Part shown: positions 7,896-15,500 of the stretch, one piece after another
Numbering within the stretch: the stretch's first letter is position 1
How the letters are laid out: every line of letters begins with the position of its first letter
Source: Muribaculaceae bacterium
Lineage (GTDB): Bacteria; Bacteroidota; Bacteroidia; Bacteroidales; Muribaculaceae
DNA length: 44,056 nucleotides
NCBI GenBank assembly: GCA_017962765.1
Contig: JAGCUP010000081.1
Location: forward strand, 1-44,056
Direction: 5' to 3'
The notes under the pieces: generated by a model
Told to the model about the DNA's origin: nothing
Database searches by the model: none
What the model saw: the letters and a program-made list of their open reading frames with translations, nothing else
Translations under genes and position numbers: made by a program

Positions 7896-8744
7896 TCAAA
7901 TTTCAACGCGGGGGGCTTTTGACCAATCGACCTGCTCATCGGCGGTGGCCATGTCGATAAACTCGAAGTCCTTGAGCCAACGGCGCAACTTGGCCTCGGC
8001 GCCTTTGAGGCCCACGTAGGACTTGAACTTGCGCGTGAGCGGCAGCGACTTAATCATAGGCTGGCCCGGGTCGAGGTCACGCGGATGGATGTAGCTAAGC
8101 AGGTAATCGCCCTGCTGACGGCTCCACCGCTTGATGAGGAAATAGGGGAACAGGCGGAAGTAGCCGCCGCCCGAGAACACCACATGCTTACCCATAATCT
8201 CCTTGAAACAAATAGGAAATTCCTTCATTTCCACACCGTTGTGACTCACAATCGAGGGAACTGCATTGCTATATGACAGCATGCCGCCGTGGGCGTGCGC
8301 CGCGGGGAAGATGCTGCTGTCCCACTTGATGCCCAACTCGTGCAGCGTCTCAAAAGCCCACGCCTCGCTCTCGCGAATCGAGAAACCGGGGGCGCGGAAC
8401 GCTTCCACCTTCTGGCCCGTGATATCTTCCAAGAGTTTGATGCCGCCCTCGGCATCGGCGCGGAATTCTTCGGGTGTCTGCTGCCACACCAACTGGTGGT
8501 TGAGCGTGTGACACCCTATCTGGTAACGCTCGGCGATGCGGCGCACCACTTCAGGATAGGTCTTGGCTATCCAGCCGATAATGAAAAACGTGGCTCGAGT
8601 ATTTGTTTCATCGAGAATCGATAAAATGCGGTCCACGTTCTCATGGATGCGCACCTCATAGTTGCGCCACTGCGCCTCGGTGCGCGTGTCGTCGCAGTCC
8701 AGCAAATGGAACCACTCCTCAATGTCAAAACTAAGTATATTCAT
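7896..8744 (-). CDS. Polysaccharide deacetylase (NodB-type), XrtA/DUF3473-like
   Basis: A NodB-fold carbohydrate esterase of 282 residues from the ATG at 8744 (MNILSFDIEEWFH). The TTG at 8777 would add 11 residues that lie in spacer repeats. Motifs are FDIEEW (D7, E9), the metal pair H79/H83 in CHTLNH, and RAPGFS (R117). The C-terminal part (SGGGYFRLFP, YIHPRDLDP) matches the DUF3473-type tail of exosortase/EPS-locus deacetylases. It lacks an obvious signal peptide. The substrate may be a lipid-linked sugar, an EPS precursor or peptidoglycan; the position between murG and murC makes a wall-related role attractive but unproven. Confidence 0.85.
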   Translation of the reverse strand: MNILSFDIEEWFHLLDCDDTRTEAQWRNYEVRIHENVDRILSILDETNTRATFFIIGWIAKTYPEVVRRIAERYQIGCHTLNHQLVWQQTPEEFRADAEGGIKLLEDITGQKVEAFRAPGFSIRESEAWAFETLHELGIKWDSSIFPAAHAHGGMLSYSNAVPSIVSHNGVEMKEFPICFKEIMGKHVVFSGGGYFRLFPYFLIKRWSRQQGDYLLSYIHPRDLDPGQPMIKSLPLTRKFKSYVGLKGAEAKLRRWLKDFEFIDMATADEQVDWSKAPRVEI

Positions 8745-8750
8745 CTTATG

Positions 8751-8766
8751 GTAAACGAGTTGACAA
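8751..8766 (-). repeat. Start-proximal spacer module before the deacetylase
   Basis: The minus strand reads TTGTCAACTCGTTTAC, ending 6 nt before the ATG at 8744. It has the same GTCAAYT core as the modules before murC and murG. Confidence 0.5.
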
Positions 8767-8794
8767 GAAACAAGCAATTAGTTGAATCACAGGA

Positions 8795-8829
8795 TTAATT
8801 CCTAATTTCTAACTCCTAATTCCTAATTA
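8795..8829 (-). repeat. Stop-anchored heptad array after murG
   Basis: The minus strand reads TAATTAG, GAATTAG, GAGTTAG, AAATTAG, GAATTAA. The TAG of the second unit is the murG stop codon, so the array extends two units into the last codons of murG. With a 7-nt period, successive TAGs fall in different reading frames. Confidence 0.85.
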
Positions 8830-9940
8830 ACTGAAGGAGTCGGTCGACGATGTGCTCGGCGCTATCGCGCAGGGCCATGGCGGCGACGTTGGTCTCAAGG
8901 AGGGATATTTCGTCGAGGCGGCCGATGGTATCGAGGGTGGTGGCGACGAGGCGCTCGGCGGCCTGCGCGTCGGGCACCATGAGTGCGGCCTGGCGGTTGG
9001 CGAGAGCGAGGGCGTTCTTCGTCTGGTGGTCCTCGGCCACGTTGGGCGACGGCACAAGGATGGAAGCCTTGCCCAAGAGCTGGAGCTCGCTGATGGAGCT
9101 GGCTCCAGCGCGCGAGATGACGAGGGTGGCGGCACGATAGGCCATATCCATATTGCTGATGAACGGCATCTGCACCACGTTCTTGGCACCCGAAGCCTGG
9201 AGAGCCTCACGGCACTGCTCGTCGTAGAATTTCCCCGACTGCCAAATCACCTGTACGTCATCGGCATGCTCCTTGAAAGTATCAAGGCCGCCAATGATGC
9301 TCTCGTTGACGGTGCGGGCTCCCAGGCTGCCACCGATGACAAGCACCGTGGGCTTGTCGGGCTCAAGACCGAAGGCTTTGCGCGCCTCCTGCGGCGTAGC
9401 CTGGCAATCGAGCAGGCTGGCACGCACGGGGTTGCCGGTGAGAATGATTTTGTCGGCGGGGAAGAAGCGCTCCATGCCCTCGTAGGCCACACAGATAGCC
9501 TGCGCACCTTTCGCCAGTAGCTTGTTGGTGACGCCAGCATAGGAGTTTTGCTCCTGCAGCAAGGTGGGAACACCCGCTTTCTGGGCTTCCTTAAGCATGG
9601 GCCCGCTGGCATAGCCTCCTACACCCACGGCGACATCGGGGTTGAATTCGCGCAGGATTTCGCGCGCCATCTTCATGCTGCGCCTCAGGTCGCGCATCAC
9701 GGCGATATTGCGCCACAGACGCTTGCGGTCGAAGCCTCGCACGGGCAGTCCCTTGATGTCATATCCGGCAGCCGGCACGCGCTCCATTTCCATGCGTCCG
9801 AGCGCTCCCACAAAGAGTATTTCGGCGTCGGGCAATCGGCGTTTCACTTCGTTGGCGATAGAGATGGCGGGAAAGATGTGTCCTCCCGTACCACCGCCGC
9901 TGATGAGCACTCTCAACGATTTCGTTTCTTGCTGTTCCAT
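8816..9940 (-). CDS. murG: Lipid II synthase, UDP-GlcNAc transferase MurG
   Basis: Membrane-associated GT-B glycosyltransferase that adds GlcNAc to lipid I to make lipid II. The acceptor-side glycine loop GGGTGGH (15-21), the second G-rich loop (VGVGGYASGPM) and the donor-site region (SRAGASSISELQLLGKASILVPSP) are all clear. Length 374. The ATG at 9940 is preceded by the GTCAAYT module. The last codons (Ile-Arg-Asn-stop) are part of a heptad array. Confidence 0.97.
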   Translation of the reverse strand: MEQQETKSLRVLISGGGTGGHIFPAISIANEVKRRLPDAEILFVGALGRMEMERVPAAGYDIKGLPVRGFDRKRLWRNIAVMRDLRRSMKMAREILREFNPDVAVGVGGYASGPMLKEAQKAGVPTLLQEQNSYAGVTNKLLAKGAQAICVAYEGMERFFPADKIILTGNPVRASLLDCQATPQEARKAFGLEPDKPTVLVIGGSLGARTVNESIIGGLDTFKEHADDVQVIWQSGKFYDEQCREALQASGAKNVVQMPFISNMDMAYRAATLVISRAGASSISELQLLGKASILVPSPNVAEDHQTKNALALANRQAALMVPDAQAAERLVATTLDTIGRLDEISLLETNVAAMALRDSAEHIVDRLLQLIRN

Positions 9941-9944
9941 ATTA

Positions 9945-9961
9945 TTTATAAGTTGACGAAG
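9945..9961 (-). repeat. Start-proximal spacer module before murG
   Basis: The minus strand reads CTTCGTCAACTTATAAA (one base longer in the first part than its relatives), ending 4 nt before the murG ATG. It directly follows the heptad array after ftsW. Confidence 0.5.
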
Positions 9962-9963
9962 AT

Positions 9964-9987
9964 CTAAAAACTAAAATCTAAAAACTA
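9964..9987 (-). repeat. Stop-anchored heptad array after ftsW
   Basis: The ftsW stop TAG (9987-9985) is followed on the minus strand by TTTTTAG, ATTTTAG, TTTTTAG and a degenerate ATCTTCG. It is the cleanest of the arrays, with TAG repeated every 7 nt. Confidence 0.85.
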
Positions 9988-11313
9988 TTTCCATTCGTTT
10001 TTAGGTAGTATCTCGGTGGGGTTCTCAGCATCGAGGCCAGCGGGAAGTTCTTCCTCTTCGGCCTGCTTGTTCTTCTTGTATTTGCTGTTGGCTATCGTGC
10101 GGCTCACGCTGAACATCACGCCAAAGGCAATGCTCGTCACGATAATCGACGTGCCACCCTTTGAAACCAAGGGCAGCGGCTGCCCCGAGACGGGGAAGAC
10201 GCCCGTGTTGATAGCCATGTGGCACAAGGCCTGGAAGGTTATCATTGACGCCATGCCGATGATGAGCAGGGCAGGCAGCACGCGGTGGCAACGCCGTGCA
10301 ATCATCGCGGCGCGCGCCAGCAACCACAAGTACAAGACCATGACGAAGATACCGCCCACGAGGCCCATTTCCTCAAGAATAATCGAGAAGATGTAGTCGC
10401 TGAAAGCCAGCGGCAAACGGCTGCACTCGCGCGAGTTGCCAATGCCGACGCCCACGATGCCGCCGTGAGCCTGCGCCATCATCGAGAACATCTCTTGCTG
10501 ATTATAGGCCGTGATGGGCTTGTAGAGGAGAGAATCGTGCTTGAGCCAGTTCTCGATGCGCCCCTCGCGCATCTTACCTCGGTCCACCTGGCGCTTGGCA
10601 GTCGAGGCGCTGTCGGCAGGAGCCATCTGTTCTATGCGTGTTTGCGCCAGGTTAGCCTCACGTTTCTCGTTGGCGTTCCCTATCAGCTTATAACAGCCGA
10701 AAACGGCACCATAGACCAAAAGTATTATCACCAATTTCTTCACTTTGGTGCCGCCCACCACCATCATGGTGGCACTGATAGCCATAATGATGATGGCGTT
10801 GGTGGCGCCGCTCACAAAGGTGAGACCACCAAAGATGGCCGCCACGGCCGCGCTGATGCCGATGCCCCAGTTGCTCACGTCCTTCTTGCGCTGGGTGCGC
10901 GCCAAGACATAGGCAAGCATCGTTACCGCCGAGAGTTTGGCGAGCTCGGCGGGCTGGACACTCTGTCCCAGGATGCGGAACGAGCGTCGCGCGCCGTTGA
11001 TAAAGTCACCGGCCACCATGACGTAGCCCAGGGCCGCCACGGTAAATATCCACAATAGCGGGATGAGGACGAACATCACCATCTTGTTGTTGTAGTTGAT
11101 GCGGTGCAACACGGCGATGCAGCACGCGCCCATACCCAAGAACACGAGTTGCTTGATGAGCGGTTCGTAGATGCCCGACTGCGAAATCTCGCGGCTCGAG
11201 GCCGAGTAGGATTCCACTATCGAGAGGATGAGCAAGGTGATGTAGATACCCCAAATCCAGGGGTCGCCATACTTGCGGGTGATTTCGTTATATATTTTCG
11301 CTTTTTCGCTCAT
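9985..11313 (-). CDS. ftsW: SEDS peptidoglycan polymerase FtsW
   Basis: Polytopic SEDS-family glycosyltransferase that polymerises septal glycan together with FtsI. It has about ten hydrophobic segments. Family landmarks are FRILGQSVQPAELAKL, the long extracellular loop (about 215-290, with NQQEMFSMMAQAHGG) and the C-terminal VFPVSGQPLPLVSKGGTS. Length 442 with a charged cytoplasmic tail (KKNKQAEEEELPAG). It sits 17 nt after murD and 44 nt before murG, and its cluster position supports FtsW rather than RodA. Confidence 0.95.
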   Translation of the reverse strand: MSEKAKIYNEITRKYGDPWIWGIYITLLILSIVESYSASSREISQSGIYEPLIKQLVFLGMGACCIAVLHRINYNNKMVMFVLIPLLWIFTVAALGYVMVAGDFINGARRSFRILGQSVQPAELAKLSAVTMLAYVLARTQRKKDVSNWGIGISAAVAAIFGGLTFVSGATNAIIIMAISATMMVVGGTKVKKLVIILLVYGAVFGCYKLIGNANEKREANLAQTRIEQMAPADSASTAKRQVDRGKMREGRIENWLKHDSLLYKPITAYNQQEMFSMMAQAHGGIVGVGIGNSRECSRLPLAFSDYIFSIILEEMGLVGGIFVMVLYLWLLARAAMIARRCHRVLPALLIIGMASMITFQALCHMAINTGVFPVSGQPLPLVSKGGTSIIVTSIAFGVMFSVSRTIANSKYKKNKQAEEEELPAGLDAENPTEILPKNEWK

Positions 11314-11330
11314 GATGGAGTGAAGTGGGG

Positions 11331-12668
11331 TTATAGCTTATTGACACAATCCTTGAACTGATGTCCGCGGTCCTCGTAACTCTTGAACAGGTCGAAGCTC
11401 GCGCAACACGGCGATAGCAGCACAGTGTCGCCGGCAGAGGCCAGCGCGTGACAACGCTCTACACACTCGCCCATCGAACGTGCATCGACCACGGTGGGCA
11501 CCATGCCGTCGAAGAAACGGTGCAGCTTGTCGTTATCGACACCCAAGCACACGATGGCCTTTACCTTCTCCTTGACAAAAGGAGCTATCTCACTATAGTC
11601 GTTGCCTTTGTCCTTGCCGCCGAGGACGAGAACCACGGGCGTGGTCATGCTCTCGAGGGCATACCAGGTGCTATTGACGTTGGTGGCCTTCGAGTCGTTC
11701 ACGTAGCGCACGCCGTCGAGGGTGCGCACAAACTCCAAGCGGTGCTCAACAGCCTCAAACGAAGCGAGGGCGCGACGGATGTCTTCGGCCTCGATATTCA
11801 TCAACGAGGCACTGATACCGGCGGCCATCGAGTTGTACATGTTATGCAGGCCCTTGAGCGAGAGCTCGTCGCGAGGCACCTCCCAATAGGTGCCGTCGAA
11901 GTCGAATTTCATCACGCCATCTTCGATATAGGCCGCACACTCCGGGTCGTCCTGCGCCGTGAAGGGCAGCATACGCGCTTCGGTGTGCAACTGCCGCAGC
12001 TGGGCCGCGATGATGGGGTCGTCCTGCCAATAAACGAAGGCGTCGTCGGCCGTGAGGTTCTGCAGGATGCGGAACTTGGCGGCCACATAGTTCTCCATCT
12101 TGTGGTCGTAACGGTCGAGGTGGTCGGGCGTGATGTTGAGCAACACGGCAACGTTGGCCTTGAACTCGTACATATTGTCGAGCTGGAAACTGCTCAGTTC
12201 TATCACATACACGTCGTGCTCCTCGGTGGCCACCTGCATGGCCAAGCTGCGCCCCACGTTGCCGGCCAGCCCCACGTTGAGGCCCGCGCTCTTGAGGATA
12301 TGGTAGGTGAGCATGGTGGTGGTGGTCTTGCCGTTGCTGCCGGTGATGCACACCATGCGTGCATCGGTGTAGCGTCCCGCCAGCTCTATCTCGCTGATAA
12401 TGGGAATGTGCTTTTGCGCCGCTTTCACCATGAGGGGGGCCGTGGGGGGCACGCCGGGGCTCTTGACTATTTCGTCGGCCGCGAGCACGCGCTCCTCGGT
12501 GTGATGGCCTTCTTCCCACTCGATGTCCCATTGCTCGAGGGTTCCTTTATATTTCGGTGCGATGGCGCTCATGTCGGTCAAGAAGACTTCCATGCCTTTG
12601 ACTTTTCCCAGCACGGCGGCACCCACGCCGCTCTCGCCACCACCAATAATGACTAATTTTTTCTTCAT
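11331..12668 (-). CDS. murD: UDP-MurNAc-L-Ala--D-glutamate ligase
   Basis: Second Mur ligase: adds D-glutamate to UDP-MurNAc-L-Ala. The N-terminal loop is IIGGGESGVGAA (8-19), the P-loop GSNGKTTT (110-117), followed by ELSSFQLD, NITPDHLDRY and YVNDSKATN. The C-terminal VLLSPCCASFDLF is characteristic of MurD. Length 445. It lies 7 nt after mraY and 17 nt before ftsW, so tight cotranscription is likely. Confidence 0.97.
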   Translation of the reverse strand: MKKKLVIIGGGESGVGAAVLGKVKGMEVFLTDMSAIAPKYKGTLEQWDIEWEEGHHTEERVLAADEIVKSPGVPPTAPLMVKAAQKHIPIISEIELAGRYTDARMVCITGSNGKTTTTMLTYHILKSAGLNVGLAGNVGRSLAMQVATEEHDVYVIELSSFQLDNMYEFKANVAVLLNITPDHLDRYDHKMENYVAAKFRILQNLTADDAFVYWQDDPIIAAQLRQLHTEARMLPFTAQDDPECAAYIEDGVMKFDFDGTYWEVPRDELSLKGLHNMYNSMAAGISASLMNIEAEDIRRALASFEAVEHRLEFVRTLDGVRYVNDSKATNVNSTWYALESMTTPVVLVLGGKDKGNDYSEIAPFVKEKVKAIVCLGVDNDKLHRFFDGMVPTVVDARSMGECVERCHALASAGDTVLLSPCCASFDLFKSYEDRGHQFKDCVNKL

Positions 12669-12675
12669 GAGATTA

Positions 12676-13944
12676 TTATCTGATTTTTAATGTTACGAAA
12701 GTGAGTACCGCCAGCATAATGCCCACCAGGAAGAAGCGCATGGTGATTTTTTGCTCGGGGATGGGGTTCTTGGGATGATTCCACAAGCATTTGAACTCAT
12801 GGCCATCCTTCTGGAAGTGATGGTGGAGTGGCGACATCTTGAAGATGCGGCGTCCCTCGCCATAGCGTTTCTTGGTGTACTTGAAATAGGCCGTCTGCAT
12901 AATCACGCTCAGTGCCTCCACCAGGAAGATGCCGCACAGGATGGGAATGAGCAACTCCTTGCGGATGAGAATGGCAAACACCGCGATGATGCCGCCCAAG
13001 CACAGGCTGCCCGTGTCGCCCATGAACACCTGGGCCGGATGGCTGTTATACCATAGGAAGCCCACGGTAGCTCCGATAAAGGCTGCCGCATATACCACAA
13101 GTTCGCCGCTGTCGGGGATGTACATGATGTCGAGGTAGGAGGCATACACCACGTTGCCGCCCAAGTAGCACATCACGGCGAGCGCCACCCCGATGATTGC
13201 CGAGGACCCTGTCGCGAGACCGTCGACACCGTCGGTGAGGTTGGCACCGTTGCTCACGGCGGCCACCACAAAGATGGTGACGAGGATAAACAGAATCCAC
13301 CCACCCGTCTGCGCATAGTCACCCATCCAACGGGTGAGATAGGCATAGTCAAAGTTGTGATTCTTGACAAATGGAATGGTCGTTTGCGTCGTCTTGGCCG
13401 GCATGCTGGCAGCGTCGTTATGCTCCACCACTTGTTCGGTGGTCTGCGGGTGCGACACCTCCACGCTGCGGTCCATCACGATGGCCGGACTGAAGTACAT
13501 CGTCAAGCCTACAATCAGGCCCAGACCCACTTGTCCCACAATCTTAAATTTTCCTTTGAGGCCCTGTTTGTTATGGTGGGCCACTTTGATATAGTCATCG
13601 GCAAAACCGAGAGCTCCAGTCCAGATAGTGGCCACAATCATCAGAATCATGTACACATTGTCGAGCTTGCCCAGCAAGAGGCACGGCACGAGAATGGATA
13701 TGATGATGATGATACCGCCCATGGTGGGAGTGCCCTTCTTGTCGAGTTGCCCCTCAAGTCCAAGGTCGCGCACGATTTCTCCCACCTGCATTTTTTGCAG
13801 ACGGTTGATGATGCGTCGGCCAAAGACGATGGCGATGAATAACGACAGGATGAGTGCGAATCCCGAGCGGAAGGTGATGTAGTCGAACAGTCGCGCGCCC
13901 GGCACATCGTATTGTTTCAGATAATGGAATAAGTGGTATAGCAT
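12676..13944 (-). CDS. mraY: Phospho-MurNAc-pentapeptide transferase MraY
   Basis: Integral membrane enzyme making lipid I from UDP-MurNAc-pentapeptide and undecaprenyl phosphate. Signatures are KKGTPTMGG (69-77), FADDYIKV with the Asp pair at 116-117, ANLTDGVDGLA, and the His-rich SPLHHHFQKDG loop. The protein is 422 residues, longer than the E. coli enzyme (360), because of an extra extracytoplasmic segment (about 165-205, with VSHPQTTEQVV) of the kind I associate with Bacteroidetes MraY. Confidence 0.97.
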   Translation of the reverse strand: MLYHLFHYLKQYDVPGARLFDYITFRSGFALILSLFIAIVFGRRIINRLQKMQVGEIVRDLGLEGQLDKKGTPTMGGIIIIISILVPCLLLGKLDNVYMILMIVATIWTGALGFADDYIKVAHHNKQGLKGKFKIVGQVGLGLIVGLTMYFSPAIVMDRSVEVSHPQTTEQVVEHNDAASMPAKTTQTTIPFVKNHNFDYAYLTRWMGDYAQTGGWILFILVTIFVVAAVSNGANLTDGVDGLATGSSAIIGVALAVMCYLGGNVVYASYLDIMYIPDSGELVVYAAAFIGATVGFLWYNSHPAQVFMGDTGSLCLGGIIAVFAILIRKELLIPILCGIFLVEALSVIMQTAYFKYTKKRYGEGRRIFKMSPLHHHFQKDGHEFKCLWNHPKNPIPEQKITMRFFLVGIMLAVLTFVTLKIR

Positions 13945-13990
13945 AATTTTAGCTTGTTAAGCGATGGGTTATAGAATTAGGGATTTCTTA

Positions 13991-15460
13991 TTATTTTAAT
14001 GTTTCCAAAATTTTCCTTATTTCCTCGCGGTCGTCGAAGTGATGACGCACGCCCTTAACCTCCTGGTAAGGCTCGTGCCCCTTGCCGGCCACCAGCACCA
14101 CGTCGCCACGCTCGGCAAGGCGGCAGGCCGTAGCAATGGCGCTACGACGGTCGGCGATGACGAGGGTGCGGGCGAGTTGCTCGGCAGTAAGACCCGCCTT
14201 CATGTCGTCGAGGATGGCGTCGGGCTCCTCGTCGCGCGGATTATCACTGGTGAGCACCACGGTGTGGCTCCTGAGGACAGCCTCGCGCGCCATGATGGGG
14301 CGCTTGCCCTTGTCGCGGTTGCCACCGCAGCCACACACGGTAATGATGCGTCCGGTGGCGGTGTGCGACAGGATGTCGGCGATGGTGTCGAGCACGTTGA
14401 CCAGCGCATCGGGCGTGTGGGCATAGTCGACAATGGCCGTGAAGCCTTGGGGTGCCGCAATGGTCTCGAAGCGCCCATCGACGGGCGTGAGTCGGCTCAT
14501 GGCCACCATCACCTCATCGCGGTCGAGGCCCAGCAAGCGCGCCGCGCCATAGACAGCTGTAAGGTTATAAGCGTTGAAGCGCCCGGTGAAGAGCACGTTA
14601 ATTTCGGTGCCGTCGAGATTGAGTGTCGTGCCATCGAGTTGTTCTTCAATGATTTTACATTTGTAGTCGGCAAGTCCGCGCAGCGAGTAGGTCTTTACCA
14701 GGGCGTGCGTGTTTTGTGTCATTACCATACCCACCTTGTCATCGACATTGACGAGGGCGAAGGCGGTTGCGGGCAGCAGGTCGAAGAAGCGTTTCTTAGC
14801 ACGGATATAGTTATCTACAGTAAGATGATAGTCGAGGTGGTCGCGGGTGAGGTTGGTGAATATACCGCCCGCAAAGGTGAGGCCGTCGATACGGTGCTGG
14901 TCACAGGCGTGCGAACTCACCTCCATAAAGGCGTAGTCACAGCCGGCCTCGACCATCTGCGCCAGCAGCGCATTGAGTGTGAGGTGGTCGGGGGTGGTGT
15001 GGGTCGCAGGTTCCTCGCGCGTGTCAATCATGTTGCGCACCGTTGACAGCAGGCCAGCCTTGTAGCCCAGCAGACGCACGAGCTCATAGAGCAGCGTAGC
15101 CGTCGTCGTCTTTCCGTTGGTACCGGTAACACCCACCAATTTTAGCTGCGACGAAGGATTACCATACCATGCGCTGGCGAGGCGCGCAAGGGCCACATGG
15201 CTGTTCTCAACCACCACATAGGTCACGCCTGCGGCCGGTACCGCGGGCATCTCCTCGCACACGATGGCGGCGACGCCTTTCTTTGCCACATCGTCAAGGA
15301 AGGTATGGCCATCGACATTAACGCCACGCACGGCGACAAACATACTTCCATCGGTCACCTTCCTCGAATCTTGCACTAACTCGGTTATTTCACGTTGCGT
15401 GTCGCCCACGACACGCTTCACATCTATATTCTTTAACAGCTTATCTAAATCTTTTACCAT
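13991..15460 (-). CDS. murE: UDP-MurNAc-L-Ala-D-Glu--meso-DAP ligase
   Basis: Third Mur ligase. P-loop TGTNGKTTT (112-120), THTTPDHLTLN, YAHTPDAL and GCGGNRDKGKRP are typical. The specificity loop reads DNPR (406-409) within DNPRDEEP, the form associated with meso-diaminopimelate rather than lysine, so the wall is predicted to be DAP-type. Length 489. It lies after ftsI with a heptad array in the 37-nt spacer and is followed by a 46-nt spacer before mraY. Confidence 0.97.
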   Translation of the reverse strand: MVKDLDKLLKNIDVKRVVGDTQREITELVQDSRKVTDGSMFVAVRGVNVDGHTFLDDVAKKGVAAIVCEEMPAVPAAGVTYVVVENSHVALARLASAWYGNPSSQLKLVGVTGTNGKTTTATLLYELVRLLGYKAGLLSTVRNMIDTREEPATHTTPDHLTLNALLAQMVEAGCDYAFMEVSSHACDQHRIDGLTFAGGIFTNLTRDHLDYHLTVDNYIRAKKRFFDLLPATAFALVNVDDKVGMVMTQNTHALVKTYSLRGLADYKCKIIEEQLDGTTLNLDGTEINVLFTGRFNAYNLTAVYGAARLLGLDRDEVMVAMSRLTPVDGRFETIAAPQGFTAIVDYAHTPDALVNVLDTIADILSHTATGRIITVCGCGGNRDKGKRPIMAREAVLRSHTVVLTSDNPRDEEPDAILDDMKAGLTAEQLARTLVIADRRSAIATACRLAERGDVVLVAGKGHEPYQEVKGVRHHFDDREEIRKILETLK

Positions 15461-15469
15461 AATTCGTTG

Positions 15470-15500
15470 CTATAATCTGTAAACTATAATCTATAAACTA
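15470..15500 (-). repeat. Stop-anchored heptad array after ftsI
   Basis: The ftsI stop TAG (15500-15498) is followed on the minus strand by TTTATAG, ATTATAG, TTTACAG, ATTATAG. Units 2 and 4 are identical. This is the same stop-plus-heptads arrangement as after ftsW, murG and serS. Confidence 0.85.

Noticed and set aside
11448-12656. Plus-strand open frame of about 402 codons opposite murD, and similar ones opposite ftsI and murE
   Set aside because: His/Val/Gly-rich translations mirror the coding strand, and no motif is present.
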